NCBI RefSeq assembly: GCF_025245835.1
Contig: NZ_JAOBWS010000001.1
Span: 558,001-622,000 of the forward strand
Reading direction: 5' to 3'
Source of the DNA: Rheinheimera sp. 4Y26
GTDB lineage: Bacteria; Pseudomonadota; Gammaproteobacteria; Enterobacterales; Alteromonadaceae
Length of the DNA stretch: 64,000 nt
A program made the translations under genes and the position numbers. The notes under the pieces were generated by a model that saw nothing but the letters and a program-made list of their open reading frames with translations, was not told the DNA's origin and did not search any database. Shown one piece after another: positions 17,733-26,460 of the stretch (position 1 is its first letter; every line of letters starts with the position of its first letter).

Positions 17733-18738
17733 TGTTGTTGTCTCTTAATAAGCTGAAAAATTCTTCAGTAAAATCGGGGAAAATAGTGTTGATCTGTTGT
17801 CGTTTTTCTGCACGACACTGCTCAGTTTCAGAAGTAGCCAGTGATTCGAAAAGCGCCTGTGCAAATTCATCCAGCTGTGTCGGTTTGAATGCCTGTATGA
17901 ATCCCAGTTGTCTTAAGTGTCTGATATAGGACAGTTTGTTCTCAAAACTGCTGACCTGGATAACAGGCGTGGCAAGGCAGGCGGCTTCTGCTGCCATCGT
18001 CTGCGAATCTGTAATAAGTAAGCTGGCAAAAGCCAATAAATGGTGCATATCTGCCACTGCAATTTTTTGTGTGCCCACTTCATTGGAGTGCAAAATGGTC
18101 AGATTGCTGGCATGTGCATCAAGCAGGTTTAAATGTTCTGTTGTCAGACCGGACTGACCCAGGTCGTGGTGCGCGTCAAGTTTTACTTTCCGCACAATCA
18201 GATATTGATAAGGTTTCAGCTGATACTTGTGAAGTATCTCCTTGTCTGGCGTGAACACTGCTGTCGATAAATAGGCCATTTCATGCAGCGAATTATGGAG
18301 TAGTCGTTTTTTCGCAAAATATTTAAACTGAAGCAGTTTGGGATTCACAATAAAACTGGATAACGGATAGGCGAGTAGCACATGAAGTGGGATGACCGCG
18401 TCGTCATCCTCCTGCACGTTAATAGACACCACATGACCAAATAAAGACAAATACGAAATTGACACCGAAGTGCCTATTGCCACATCAAACTGCTTTTTTT
18501 GGTGCAGACGAAGTATTTTCCAGGTTCGTAACAACCACTCCATGAATAAAGCAATCAGTCCTTTTTGTGGTTTGGAAAGGCATTGATGGCGGATGCCATA
18601 ACTGTCCAGCAATGCCAGCACATGAGGTTTATCCCTGGATACCACAGTGACCTGGTGACCGTTTTGTTGTAGTACGCTGATCATCCGGCGAAATAAATGC
18701 ACATGCGCTGCATGGCCGAGATCAAAAAGAATATTCAT
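17716..18738 (-). CDS. DUF354 family protein, GT-B-like fold
   Basis: From ATG 18738 this 340-residue protein starts with MNILFDLGHAAHVHLF, the hallmark of DUF354, a family with a glycosyltransferase-B / UDP-GlcNAc 2-epimerase-like fold usually found in surface-polysaccharide loci. The second half has LLITDSQTMAAEAACLATPVI, which resembles the nucleotide-sugar binding region of GT-B enzymes. The activity is unknown: it could be a glycosyltransferase or an epimerase-like enzyme. The start overlaps the methyltransferase stop (ATGA) and the end overlaps the flippase-like gene. An upstream GTG/TTG extension into the methyltransferase gene is not supported. Confidence 0.8.
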   Translation of the reverse strand: MNILFDLGHAAHVHLFRRMISVLQQNGHQVTVVSRDKPHVLALLDSYGIRHQCLSKPQKGLIALFMEWLLRTWKILRLHQKKQFDVAIGTSVSISYLSLFGHVVSINVQEDDDAVIPLHVLLAYPLSSFIVNPKLLQFKYFAKKRLLHNSLHEMAYLSTAVFTPDKEILHKYQLKPYQYLIVRKVKLDAHHDLGQSGLTTEHLNLLDAHASNLTILHSNEVGTQKIAVADMHHLLAFASLLITDSQTMAAEAACLATPVIQVSSFENKLSYIRHLRQLGFIQAFKPTQLDEFAQALFESLATSETEQCRAEKRQQINTIFPDFTEEFFSLLRDNNIVKLP

Positions 18739-19301
18739 AATGGCTTTTCCGCCACTGCAATAGTTTGATAACACCAGGGTCTGGGAAACGGAATGAGCCC
18801 AAATACCGGGCACGGGAAACCGCCGCTATGCAGTTTACAATTCACAAAACCGCTGATTTCCAGCATGCGAATTAACCAACGTTGCGGGAACAGCATAACG
18901 TGGTCGGACGTATAAAAGAATCTCCGGCTCAAAGTGAGCGTCAGCAAACGTTCAATAGGCGAATTTGGATTTGGGGTCGACAGTACTAACATTCCGCCGG
19001 GACGTAACACATCAAAACACTCTTGCAAAAACATCATGGGGTTTAATAAATGCTCCAGCAACTCACCCGCGACAACTGAATCGAATTGTATGGCCGGGTT
19101 TTCCTGACAAAATTCTGCCAGAGTTCCGGTAAATAATTGTTGATAATTCGACGGATGCGATGCAGGCGCCGGATCTATACCAATCAAAGATTCAGCATGC
19201 AGATAGGGGTTTGGGCTCTGGGCAAAACCAATATCAGCTATCAGGGGGCCTCTGCTCAGCTGAGCCATTTTTTTTAGACGGTAATCTTCCTTTGCCTGCA
19301 T
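18735..19301 (-). CDS. SAM-dependent methyltransferase, class I
   Basis: The 188-residue protein has a class I methyltransferase layout. The glycine-rich motif I region reads ADIGFAQSPNPYL, which is unlike the usual DIGCGxG. Then come an acidic residue after GID, FDSVVAGELLEHLLNP (motif II region), and VLRPGGMLVLSTPNP (motif III region). The ELLEHL and LRPGG segments resemble the Methyltransf_11/23 group. It lies between the DUF354 gene (4-bp overlap) and a glycosyltransferase gene (abutting), so the likely substrate is a sugar or glycan of the same pathway. Substrate and position of methylation cannot be told. Confidence 0.75.
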   Translation of the reverse strand: MQAKEDYRLKKMAQLSRGPLIADIGFAQSPNPYLHAESLIGIDPAPASHPSNYQQLFTGTLAEFCQENPAIQFDSVVAGELLEHLLNPMMFLQECFDVLRPGGMLVLSTPNPNSPIERLLTLTLSRRFFYTSDHVMLFPQRWLIRMLEISGFVNCKLHSGGFPCPVFGLIPFPRPWCYQTIAVAEKPL

Positions 19302-20183
19302 TTAGTTGTGCTCTTTTTCAGTCTCAACATAGAGCAGCTGGGTAATTTGCTCTGACACCAGTCCAACCATAAACACAATCAGTGCAGTGGTAAACATCAG
19401 GGCACTCATATTGGTAAAGCGTCCCACCGTCAGATAAGTGTACGCGTAATAACTCAAACCAACAGCAAAGACCGAAGCTGAAATCGGCAAAAACAATTTC
19501 AGCGGCGAATAGAGGGTGCCGATTTTAAAAATAATTAATAAAAATCTGATGCCGTCCTGCAATGGTCTGATATGACTTTTTCCTTGTCTTGTTGCTGCGT
19601 TAATCGGAACGTAAGCCACCGAATAACCTGCCCGGAAAAATGCCATGGTTGATGTGGTCGGGTAAGAAAAACCATTGGGTAACAGGCTTAAAATTTTCAG
19701 GAATAATGAGCGTCTGACTAACCTGAAACCAGACGTCAAATCTTCGACTTTTTGCCCGGTCACGTAACTGGCAAGTTTGTTATAAAACTTATTTGCCATA
19801 CCTCTGCCTACACTTGCCTGTGAACCTTTTTGTCTGGCGCCAACAACCATGTCATAACCTTCTGCCATCTTGTCCAGCAGCAGTTGGATATCTTTTGACT
19901 TGTGCTGACCGTCGCCATCCATAAAAACAATAAAATCGCCACTGGCATGGCGGGCACCGGTTTTTATCGCAGCGCCGTTGCCCTTGCTGTAAGGGTGGTT
20001 AATCACAGTGGCTCCGGCTTCAGCAGCAATGGTTGCAGTCTGATCGGTAGAACCATCATCGACCACAATGATTTGTGCTTGCGCAAAACTGCTCCGCAAA
20101 TCATGGACCAGCTGCCCTATCGCAAGTTGTTCGTTTTTAGCCGGAATGACAATAGACAAATTTTCTGCTTGGTATGACGTCAT
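19302..20183 (-). CDS. Family 2 glycosyltransferase, polyprenyl-phosphate sugar synthase type
   Basis: From ATG 20183 the 293-residue protein has an N-terminal GT2 domain: LSIVIPAKNE, VVDDGSTDQT, then FMDGDGQHKSKDI (DxD-type metal site) and a SGFRLVRRS segment. The C-terminus has two membrane helices (about 215-275). This arrangement matches dolichyl/polyprenyl-phosphate mannose or glucose synthases (DPM1/ArnC-like). The inferred role is to charge undecaprenyl phosphate with one sugar on the cytoplasmic side. Its start overlaps the stop of the upstream GT-C-like gene by 4 bp, which points to coupled translation. Confidence 0.85.
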   Translation of the reverse strand: MTSYQAENLSIVIPAKNEQLAIGQLVHDLRSSFAQAQIIVVDDGSTDQTATIAAEAGATVINHPYSKGNGAAIKTGARHASGDFIVFMDGDGQHKSKDIQLLLDKMAEGYDMVVGARQKGSQASVGRGMANKFYNKLASYVTGQKVEDLTSGFRLVRRSLFLKILSLLPNGFSYPTTSTMAFFRAGYSVAYVPINAATRQGKSHIRPLQDGIRFLLIIFKIGTLYSPLKLFLPISASVFAVGLSYYAYTYLTVGRFTNMSALMFTTALIVFMVGLVSEQITQLLYVETEKEHN

Positions 20184-22090
20184 GGTTGGCCCAGTTTTTT
20201 TTGTTCCAGACGCAGTGTCAGGTCTTCGCATTTTTGCTGTTTCTGTATTCTGAGAAACACATTAAAAGTTTTGTTCAAACACAGCTGTTGCAAAAATGCT
20301 TCTGCCTTGCTGCTGTCGTGCTCGTCCAATAAATTATTAAAAATGACTTCCCCCAACTGCAGGCTGGGCCTGGTAGCAAAAGCTTGCTGCAGGTACTGTA
20401 AACTGGCGGCTTTATCATTCAGGCTGTCATAAAGATCGTGCAGGTTCAGCAGCAGGGCAAAATGTTTGCCCGGGTTAATATCAAGGGTCTGATGCTGCAA
20501 TAACAGCTTGTTCAGTGCAACAAGCTCAGGAAGACCAAGCAATGAGCAATTTTTGTTTTGAATTTGTGTTTTAAAACTGGCCAAAACAGCAGGAGCACTG
20601 CCAATAATATGCTGACGCTCTGCCAGTTGTTGAACTCTGCTGATATTCTCACGCATTGAACCTTCATCAGCGACAGCACAGGCGACAAGGGCATATTGCA
20701 GCCGTGAGCCAATACATTGATCACAAGCTTTAACCTGAGCCTGTAATGCAAAATAAGCCTGCATGGTGTTGCCTTGCTCCAGATTCAGCAATGCGTAATG
20801 CTCTGTCACCCGCTCGGAACCAAATTGCTTTTCAAACCATAATTCAGCGGCATGCAAAGGTTTTCCCCACAACTGAACTACAAATGCCGTAATGCCAACC
20901 AGCAGCAGTAAATAAGCAGCTGAACCCAGCATCACCAGTTGATGATACTGCTGGCTAAGCAATCTTAAGTACCAACCAATGGCAAAGCACGGGCCTAAAA
21001 TGGCAACGTAATTGCGGTGTTCAAAATACAGCTCAAGGCCAATCACTGTTGATTCAAGCAAGTGGGCGGCAAAAAACCACAATATTGCAAAACTCAGCAC
21101 CGGCTGTCGACGACGCCATTTTATGGCAACAGCCAATAAAGCCAGCACGCCAAAAATTGCGAAGCTGGCAAACCAGCTTAAGTTGTCAGGTTGAAACACC
21201 TGCATATTGTCGTGAAAGGGGTTGTAAGAAAACAGGTCAGGAAAAAATGTCAGCTTCAGGTAGCTGAGCAGTATGTAAGGTTGGGTGAGCAACCTTTCCA
21301 GCATCGTAAAATCGCGATACGGATAAACGCCACCGGTAGACATCACCACATAAAGCAGATAACCAGCAACAGCAGTAACACAACTCCATAAATACCACTG
21401 TCTGATTTTTTTATCCGGGTCCGTGGTATCGCTGAACAGGGTGCGTTCCAGTACTAATGCCAGTACCGGCAACAGGATGCCATTTTCTTTGCTAAATACG
21501 GCCAGCACAGTCATCAGCATTAAACCTGTGACTTGTTGCCACCTTGCCTTGGCTAAATTTTGTGTTGTATTGCGTAAACCCTTCACATACAACAATATTC
21601 CGGCGAGCAGGAAAAAGGCAGAAAGGCCGGTCATTCGCTGTATCACAATGAATGAAGACGAAATCTGAATGGGCGAAAATAACCACAGTGCTGTGATAAA
21701 CAAAGCTGTCCACTGCCACTGTGATATTGATGATTCTGTGCTGTTTTGTTGGTTGTGCAGATGGGACAACAGTGCAACCACAAGCGCATAAACCAGGATG
21801 CCGTTTATGGCATGCAAAACAATATTAAACCAGAGGAAATGCCCGGGCGCTAAAGGCCAGGACTGATGCTGTAAAGCAAAAGTCAGCATACTGAGCGGGC
21901 GCCCTAAGGGGCCTGAAGTCTCAGACGTAATATAGACAGCGGCGCTGAGCCAATCCTGAATGGCCTGTAATTGTGACAGGGGGCGGTAATCGTCGTAGTA
22001 CAAAGTACCTGATGTGCCAGCAGAATAAACTACGATGACAAAGGTCAGCAGCAGTAAAAGCAAGCCATATTGTTTTAGTTTTTCAATCAA
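20180..22090 (-). CDS. Large GT-C-like membrane protein, candidate pilin glycosyltransferase (TfpW-like)
   Basis: The 636-residue protein has about 10-12 membrane helices over residues 1-420 and a soluble, helical, TPR-like C-terminal region (about 430-636). The first periplasmic loop contains YYDDYRPLS, which fits the acidic pair typical of GT-C enzymes that use polyprenyl-phosphate sugars. A later loop has LELYFEHRNYVAILGP, a motif I associate with a family of membrane GT-C/TPR proteins. It is the first island gene, 99 bp downstream of pilA, which is where pilin O-glycosyltransferases such as TfpW or TfpO sit in Pseudomonas. Transfer of a sugar to PilA is inferred from this position, not shown. 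Confidence 0.65.
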   Translation of the reverse strand: MIEKLKQYGLLLLLLTFVIVVYSAGTSGTLYYDDYRPLSQLQAIQDWLSAAVYITSETSGPLGRPLSMLTFALQHQSWPLAPGHFLWFNIVLHAINGILVYALVVALLSHLHNQQNSTESSISQWQWTALFITALWLFSPIQISSSFIVIQRMTGLSAFFLLAGILLYVKGLRNTTQNLAKARWQQVTGLMLMTVLAVFSKENGILLPVLALVLERTLFSDTTDPDKKIRQWYLWSCVTAVAGYLLYVVMSTGGVYPYRDFTMLERLLTQPYILLSYLKLTFFPDLFSYNPFHDNMQVFQPDNLSWFASFAIFGVLALLAVAIKWRRRQPVLSFAILWFFAAHLLESTVIGLELYFEHRNYVAILGPCFAIGWYLRLLSQQYHQLVMLGSAAYLLLLVGITAFVVQLWGKPLHAAELWFEKQFGSERVTEHYALLNLEQGNTMQAYFALQAQVKACDQCIGSRLQYALVACAVADEGSMRENISRVQQLAERQHIIGSAPAVLASFKTQIQNKNCSLLGLPELVALNKLLLQHQTLDINPGKHFALLLNLHDLYDSLNDKAASLQYLQQAFATRPSLQLGEVIFNNLLDEHDSSKAEAFLQQLCLNKTFNVFLRIQKQQKCEDLTLRLEQKKLGQP

Positions 22091-22150
22091 GTGAACGACC
22101 AGAATAAGTTGTAATAAAAACAGTGAAACGTTTGTGGGAATTTAAAAATA

Positions 22151-22177
22151 AAAAAGGCTGCATTGCAGCCTTTTTTT
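22151..22177 (-). terminator. Terminator after pilA
   Basis: On the minus strand, AAAAAGGCTGC (22151-22161) and its complement (22165-22175) form an 11-bp stem with an ATT loop. The run of complementary A at the left end gives a U-tract in the pilA transcript. It separates abundant pilA mRNA from the island genes, although some read-through could feed them. Confidence 0.8.
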
Positions 22178-22189
22178 ATCGAACAACTA

Positions 22190-22588
22190 TTACACGCCAG
22201 GGCATGTTTTTGGTGCGTATTTCGCATCCGCAGTAGTTGCGCAAGTCCAGGCACCAGAAGTTGGGTTACGTGTCCAGGTAATTGTTTTGCCATTTACCTG
22301 AGTTGGAGCGTTCTGCAGTGTACACACGATAGTAGAAGCAGTGGTAGAGATAGTGCAGTTACCAGTAGTTGCAGATAAACCGATATCACCAGGAGCTGCA
22401 ACAGCGCCGCCGTTGTTGATTAAATTTTCAAAAGCTGTTTTACCTGCAGAAATTTCTGACAGGCCGGCTGTTACTTTTGAGCTTGCCTGGTAGCTTGAGT
22501 AAGCAGGCAGTGCTACTGCAGCGAGGATACCGATGATCGCTACTACGATCATTAATTCAATTAAGGTAAAACCTTGGTTACGTTTCAT
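22190..22588 (-). CDS. pilA: Type IV major pilin PilA
   Basis: PilA is the structural subunit of the type IV pilus. The 132-residue prepilin has a short leader MKRNQG cleaved before F7, Glu at mature position 5, and the hydrophobic helix [19 protein letters not shown]. Four cysteines (C78, C89, C116, C129) could form two disulfides; C116-C129 would close the usual C-terminal D-region loop. The second half is rich in Ser/Thr ([19 protein letters not shown]), which offers O-glycosylation sites. A good GGAGAAG ribosome site precedes the ATG. The gene has its own terminator and a sigma-54-type promoter. Confidence 0.95.
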   Translation of the reverse strand: MKRNQGFTLIELMIVVAIIGILAAVALPAYSSYQASSKVTAGLSEISAGKTAFENLINNGGAVAAPGDIGLSATTGNCTISTTASTIVCTLQNAPTQVNGKTITWTRNPTSGAWTCATTADAKYAPKTCPGV

Positions 22589-23064
22589 AGTACTTCTCCA
22601 TTAGTAATTGATTAACCCAGGGGGTTGATTTCTATTCTGGACATTTTTGTGCGTTACGCAAGAAAAAAATGCATATTTGTAAATATTTATTTTTTTCGAA
22701 CTCAACTCAATGAATTATAACGTTATTTTGTTCTTATTTTTGGAGTGAGCACTGGGGCGGCAAGCAAATTGGTTTGATCTTTGCCTATAAAGCAATATTT
22801 GTGCCGCACGATTCTAACTTCATGTTATTTAATGCTATTTATTAAATTTACCCGATTTGGTTACATTGTGCGGGAGCTTAATATCGGGCGCAGTTGGTTA
22901 CAAATAAAGCAAATAAGTTGTTAACAAGAGTTGAACGCTGAATTTAAACAGCTTTTTTAGGTTTGGGCCGCTGATTTCAGCCTTTGTGTGGATGGGGATG
23001 AAAAATTGTGTTGGTGAATAAGCAGGTTGCCGGCCCACACTGCGGCCGGCATCAGAGTAACAGG
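22589..23064. other. Gene-free control region between pilA and nadC
   Basis: This 476-bp stretch is AT-rich near pilA and holds the pilA promoter region. A sigma-54-type element lies at 22791-22805 on the minus strand. Near nadC, GCCGGCC (23029-23035) pairs with GGCCGGC (23044-23050) and may weakly terminate nadC; no clear T-run follows. No open frame of interest is visible. Confidence 0.6.
22791..22805 (-). promoter_or_regulatory. Sigma-54-type promoter of pilA
   Basis: Read on the minus strand, GGCAC (22805-22801) is followed after 5 bp by TTGCT (22795-22791), matching the RpoN -24/-12 consensus GGCAC-N5-TTGCW. PilA promoters in Pseudomonas and relatives are RpoN-dependent and activated by PilR. 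The predicted start lies near 22780, giving an untranslated leader of about 190 bases before the pilA ATG. Confidence 0.65.
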
Positions 23065-23955
<891 letters not shown>

Positions 23956-24489
23956 TCAGTTTCTTTGTTTCAGTTGCAGTTGATTGGCCTGTTGCGCGAA
24001 TTCTAAATGTTTTAACGCACTCATTCCTAGCAAAATCTCTGTGCCCCCTTTGCTGCTGGTGAGGTTGGGCACTATGCTGGCCGGCAAATCGCGCAGCACA
24101 ATATCACCCAGTTTCAGGCTATTGATTTGGCTTTGATAAGCTGTGGTGATGCCATTGGCCGTGTTCACCTGATAAGGCTGGCCCTGCGGCATGCCGGTGC
24201 GTTTTGCGACTTCGGGGGACACCGCGACCACAGTGGCGCCGGTGTCGAGCAAAAACACCACATCCACACCGTTGAGTTGCAAGGTGCCGACATAATGACC
24301 GCTGGCATTGCGGCTTAGGGTCACTTCGGCCTCGCCCGCAGCATTAACCACAGATTGCACTTGCTGATTGGGGTTCAGCTTTTGTGCAATAGCGTCATCA
24401 AATAACAGGTAAATAACGGCCAGTAATAACAACCAGGCCATCAGGGCAAAACCTTTGCCGAGTTTGGCTGTGGGATCAGATGCTTGCAT
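23956..24489 (-). CDS. Membrane-anchored retropepsin-like aspartic protease (TIGR02281 family)
   Basis: From ATG 24489 this 177-residue protein has one N-terminal membrane helix (about 13-32, FALMAWLLLLAVIYLLF). A single clan AA aspartic protease domain follows, with the catalytic motif FLLDTGATVVAVS and a later LLGMSALKHLEF segment typical of the TIGR02281 family. Such proteins act as homodimers; the domain would face the periplasm. The substrate is unknown. The gene reads toward nadC with only 3 bp between, and is divergent from ampD. An earlier start at 24549 would overlap ampD and is not preferred. Confidence 0.85.
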   Translation of the reverse strand: MQASDPTAKLGKGFALMAWLLLLAVIYLLFDDAIAQKLNPNQQVQSVVNAAGEAEVTLSRNASGHYVGTLQLNGVDVVFLLDTGATVVAVSPEVAKRTGMPQGQPYQVNTANGITTAYQSQINSLKLGDIVLRDLPASIVPNLTSSKGGTEILLGMSALKHLEFAQQANQLQLKQRN

Positions 24490-24543
24490 TGTATTCTTTT
24501 CGCGCTGACAATAGTTCAACAGCATAAACAGCGTGATCAACAA

Positions 24544-25164
24544 TTGCAAAAGCCTTTATCAGCGCATGCCGCAACGCCGGTACACAGCTCAGCCAACCCT
24601 GAACCACCGCTGCTGGAGCAGCGCCCCTGCAGCCATTTTGATGACAGACCTGATGAAAATGACATCAGTTTATTGGTGATCCACAATATCAGCCTGCCAC
24701 CCCGCCAGTTTAATACACCTTATATTGACGACTTTTTTGGCGGCCGGCTGGACTGCTCGGTTCATCCTTATTTTGCTCAGCTTCAAGGTGTGCGGGTGTC
24801 GGCTCATTGTGTGATTTATCGGGATGGCCGCATCTGGCAATATGTGCCTTTTGCCAAAAGAGCCTGGCATGCCGGTGTCAGTCAGTTTATGGGGCGGGAA
24901 AAATGTAATGATTTTTCTATTGGTATTGAGCTGGAAGGCTGCGACGATGAAGCCTACACCACAGCGCAGTATCAGGCGCTGACCGAACTTTGCTGGTATT
25001 TGTTACAACAATACCCCAAGCTGCGACCAAGCCGTATTGTTGGTCACAGTGATATTGCGCCTGGTCGCAAAACCGACCCCGGCCAGGCATTTGACTGGCA
25101 AGGTTTTTTTCTGGCACTGGATAAGATGCAGCAACAAAGCTGTGAAAAGGAGAACCTGAAGTGA
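24544..25164 (+). CDS. ampD: 1,6-anhydro-N-acetylmuramyl-L-alanine amidase AmpD
   Basis: AmpD removes the peptide from anhydro-muropeptides in the cytoplasm during peptidoglycan recycling; its loss induces AmpC-type beta-lactamases where AmpR is present. The amidase domain is complete: LLVIHNISLPP (zinc His), VSAHCVIYRDG, KRAWHAGVSQ, NDFSIGIELEG and the GHSDIAPGRKTDPG motif with zinc His and Asp plus catalytic Lys. The start is uncertain, since no ATG or GTG lies upstream of the domain. TTG at 24544 gives 206 residues; TTG at 24484 would overlap the divergent protease start. The stop overlaps the ampE start (GTGA). Confidence 0.93.
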   Translation: MQKPLSAHAATPVHSSANPEPPLLEQRPCSHFDDRPDENDISLLVIHNISLPPRQFNTPYIDDFFGGRLDCSVHPYFAQLQGVRVSAHCVIYRDGRIWQYVPFAKRAWHAGVSQFMGREKCNDFSIGIELEGCDDEAYTTAQYQALTELCWYLLQQYPKLRPSRIVGHSDIAPGRKTDPGQAFDWQGFFLALDKMQQQSCEKENLK

Positions 25165-26231
25165 CTTTGCTTAGTATGTTAATAGCGCTGATTGTCGAGC
25201 GACTGGCCGTGCGCAGCCCGCAGTGGCAGCTGGTTAGTTATTTACGGCCTTATCTCAGTTATGCCGATAAAGCCCCCTTTTCAGTATTCACTCAACCACA
25301 GGCCGGTTTATGGCTATGGTGTTTGTTGCCCGCTGTTCTGGTGACGCTGCTGTTACAACTGGTGGATTTCTGGTTATTCAGTTTGTTGGTGAATACGCTG
25401 GTGCTGCTGCTGTGTATGGGCTGCTGGCATTACCGGCAGTTGTACAAAAAATATCTGAATGCTGCAGCAAGAGACGATCAGCAGGCAGCTTTTTTAACTA
25501 TGCAGCAGCTTGAAACAGAAGCTGGTATCAGTCAGCTGCAGCTGAGTTATGGCCAGCGTCTGGTCTGGCTAAACTTTAAATATTATGCCGCAGTGTTGTT
25601 CTGGTTTGCCGTGCTGGGCGCTTTTGGCGCTTTAACTTACGCTATTTTGCGTTTATTAACTGAACCTGCCACTTTTATAAAAGCAGCGGGCCGCGACAAA
25701 GCTGCTGAGGATATGACCCAGCCAGAGCAACAAGCAACTGAGCAAGTCGCTGATGCTGATTTTGCCCCCACTGGCAGCATTGAAAGTAAAGCGGCTGAGC
25801 AGTATGAAGCTGCAGATACAGCAGCCAATACCGCAGCTGAAACACAAAGCGGTGCAGAGCAGGATCTGCAGCAACTTAAAGCCCGCGCTGAGCAGCTCAG
25901 TCAGAGTATTGCCCTGCAACAAAGGTTAACTGCAGTGGCGAGCGATCTGAGTCACTGGGCGGACTGGTTACCTGCCCGGTTGTTTGGTCTGGGTTTTGCA
26001 CTGGTCGGCCACTTTTCCCGTGCTTCCGCTATTTTGCTGAGCTACCTCGGCGACAGCAACACTCCGGCTGGCCAAGTGCTGACCGACATTGCCAAAGCGG
26101 CTGAACCTTTGCCGGAAGAGCTGCTCAATTGCAGCACTGAAAGTTGCTCCTTAGTGCAGCTTGCTAAACGTAATATTCTGTTTTTCCTCGCTTTAGTGGC
26201 AATTCTTACCCTAAGCGGTGCCTTATCTTAA
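25161..26231 (+). CDS. ampE: Beta-lactamase regulatory inner-membrane protein AmpE, enlarged
   Basis: AmpE is a CobD/CbiB-like inner-membrane protein of unclear biochemical role, co-transcribed with ampD. The start is GTG 25161, with AGGAG at 25148-25152, overlapping the ampD stop. The product has 356 residues against about 284 in E. coli. The N-terminal part (LLSMLIALIVERL, helices to about residue 70, then YLNAAARDDQQA) and the C-terminal part (DWLPARLFGLGFALVGHFS to the final helix) align well. Between them lies an extra segment of about 75 residues (roughly 175-250) rich in Ala, Glu and Gln, which looks disordered or coiled-coil. Confidence 0.9.
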   Translation: MTLLSMLIALIVERLAVRSPQWQLVSYLRPYLSYADKAPFSVFTQPQAGLWLWCLLPAVLVTLLLQLVDFWLFSLLVNTLVLLLCMGCWHYRQLYKKYLNAAARDDQQAAFLTMQQLETEAGISQLQLSYGQRLVWLNFKYYAAVLFWFAVLGAFGALTYAILRLLTEPATFIKAAGRDKAAEDMTQPEQQATEQVADADFAPTGSIESKAAEQYEAADTAANTAAETQSGAEQDLQQLKARAEQLSQSIALQQRLTAVASDLSHWADWLPARLFGLGFALVGHFSRASAILLSYLGDSNTPAGQVLTDIAKAAEPLPEELLNCSTESCSLVQLAKRNILFFLALVAILTLSGALS

Positions 26232-26321
26232 CGCGTTCAGCCTGCAGCTGTTGCTGTAGGCTGCTCTCTTCACAGCTCGTAACACTCTAGCCAGCCCACA
26301 GCAATCAACTCCGTTTTTAAA

Positions 26322-26332
26322 TGGTCTGACCA
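26322..26332. promoter_or_regulatory. Distal PdhR-like operator
   Basis: TGGT-CTG-ACCA, flanked by AA on the left and ATT on the right, fits the FadR-subfamily GntR core TGGTnnnACCA. It lies about 140 bp upstream of the perfect operator. It could be a second PdhR site; a related regulator such as LldR or FadR is an alternative. Confidence 0.45.
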
Positions 26333-26460
26333 ATTCTGTTTTGCGGTTAACTTTTCGCTTCTTTAGAGTTTTGACTCTAGTTATTTAGCGACGAAACCTT
26401 GCATAACTAGTAGGTTGAATTTACTTCAACTACGCTTTCTGTTACCTTATGGCCTGCATA

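Noticed and set aside
16911-22090. Glycan island as a prophage or insertion-sequence product
   Set aside because: No integrase, transposase, terminal repeats or tRNA scar was seen at either border. Horizontal origin remains possible, but the sequence gives no direct sign.
26238-26262. Intrinsic terminator after ampE
   Set aside because: A 9-bp stem with one mismatch exists, but there is no T-run after it.
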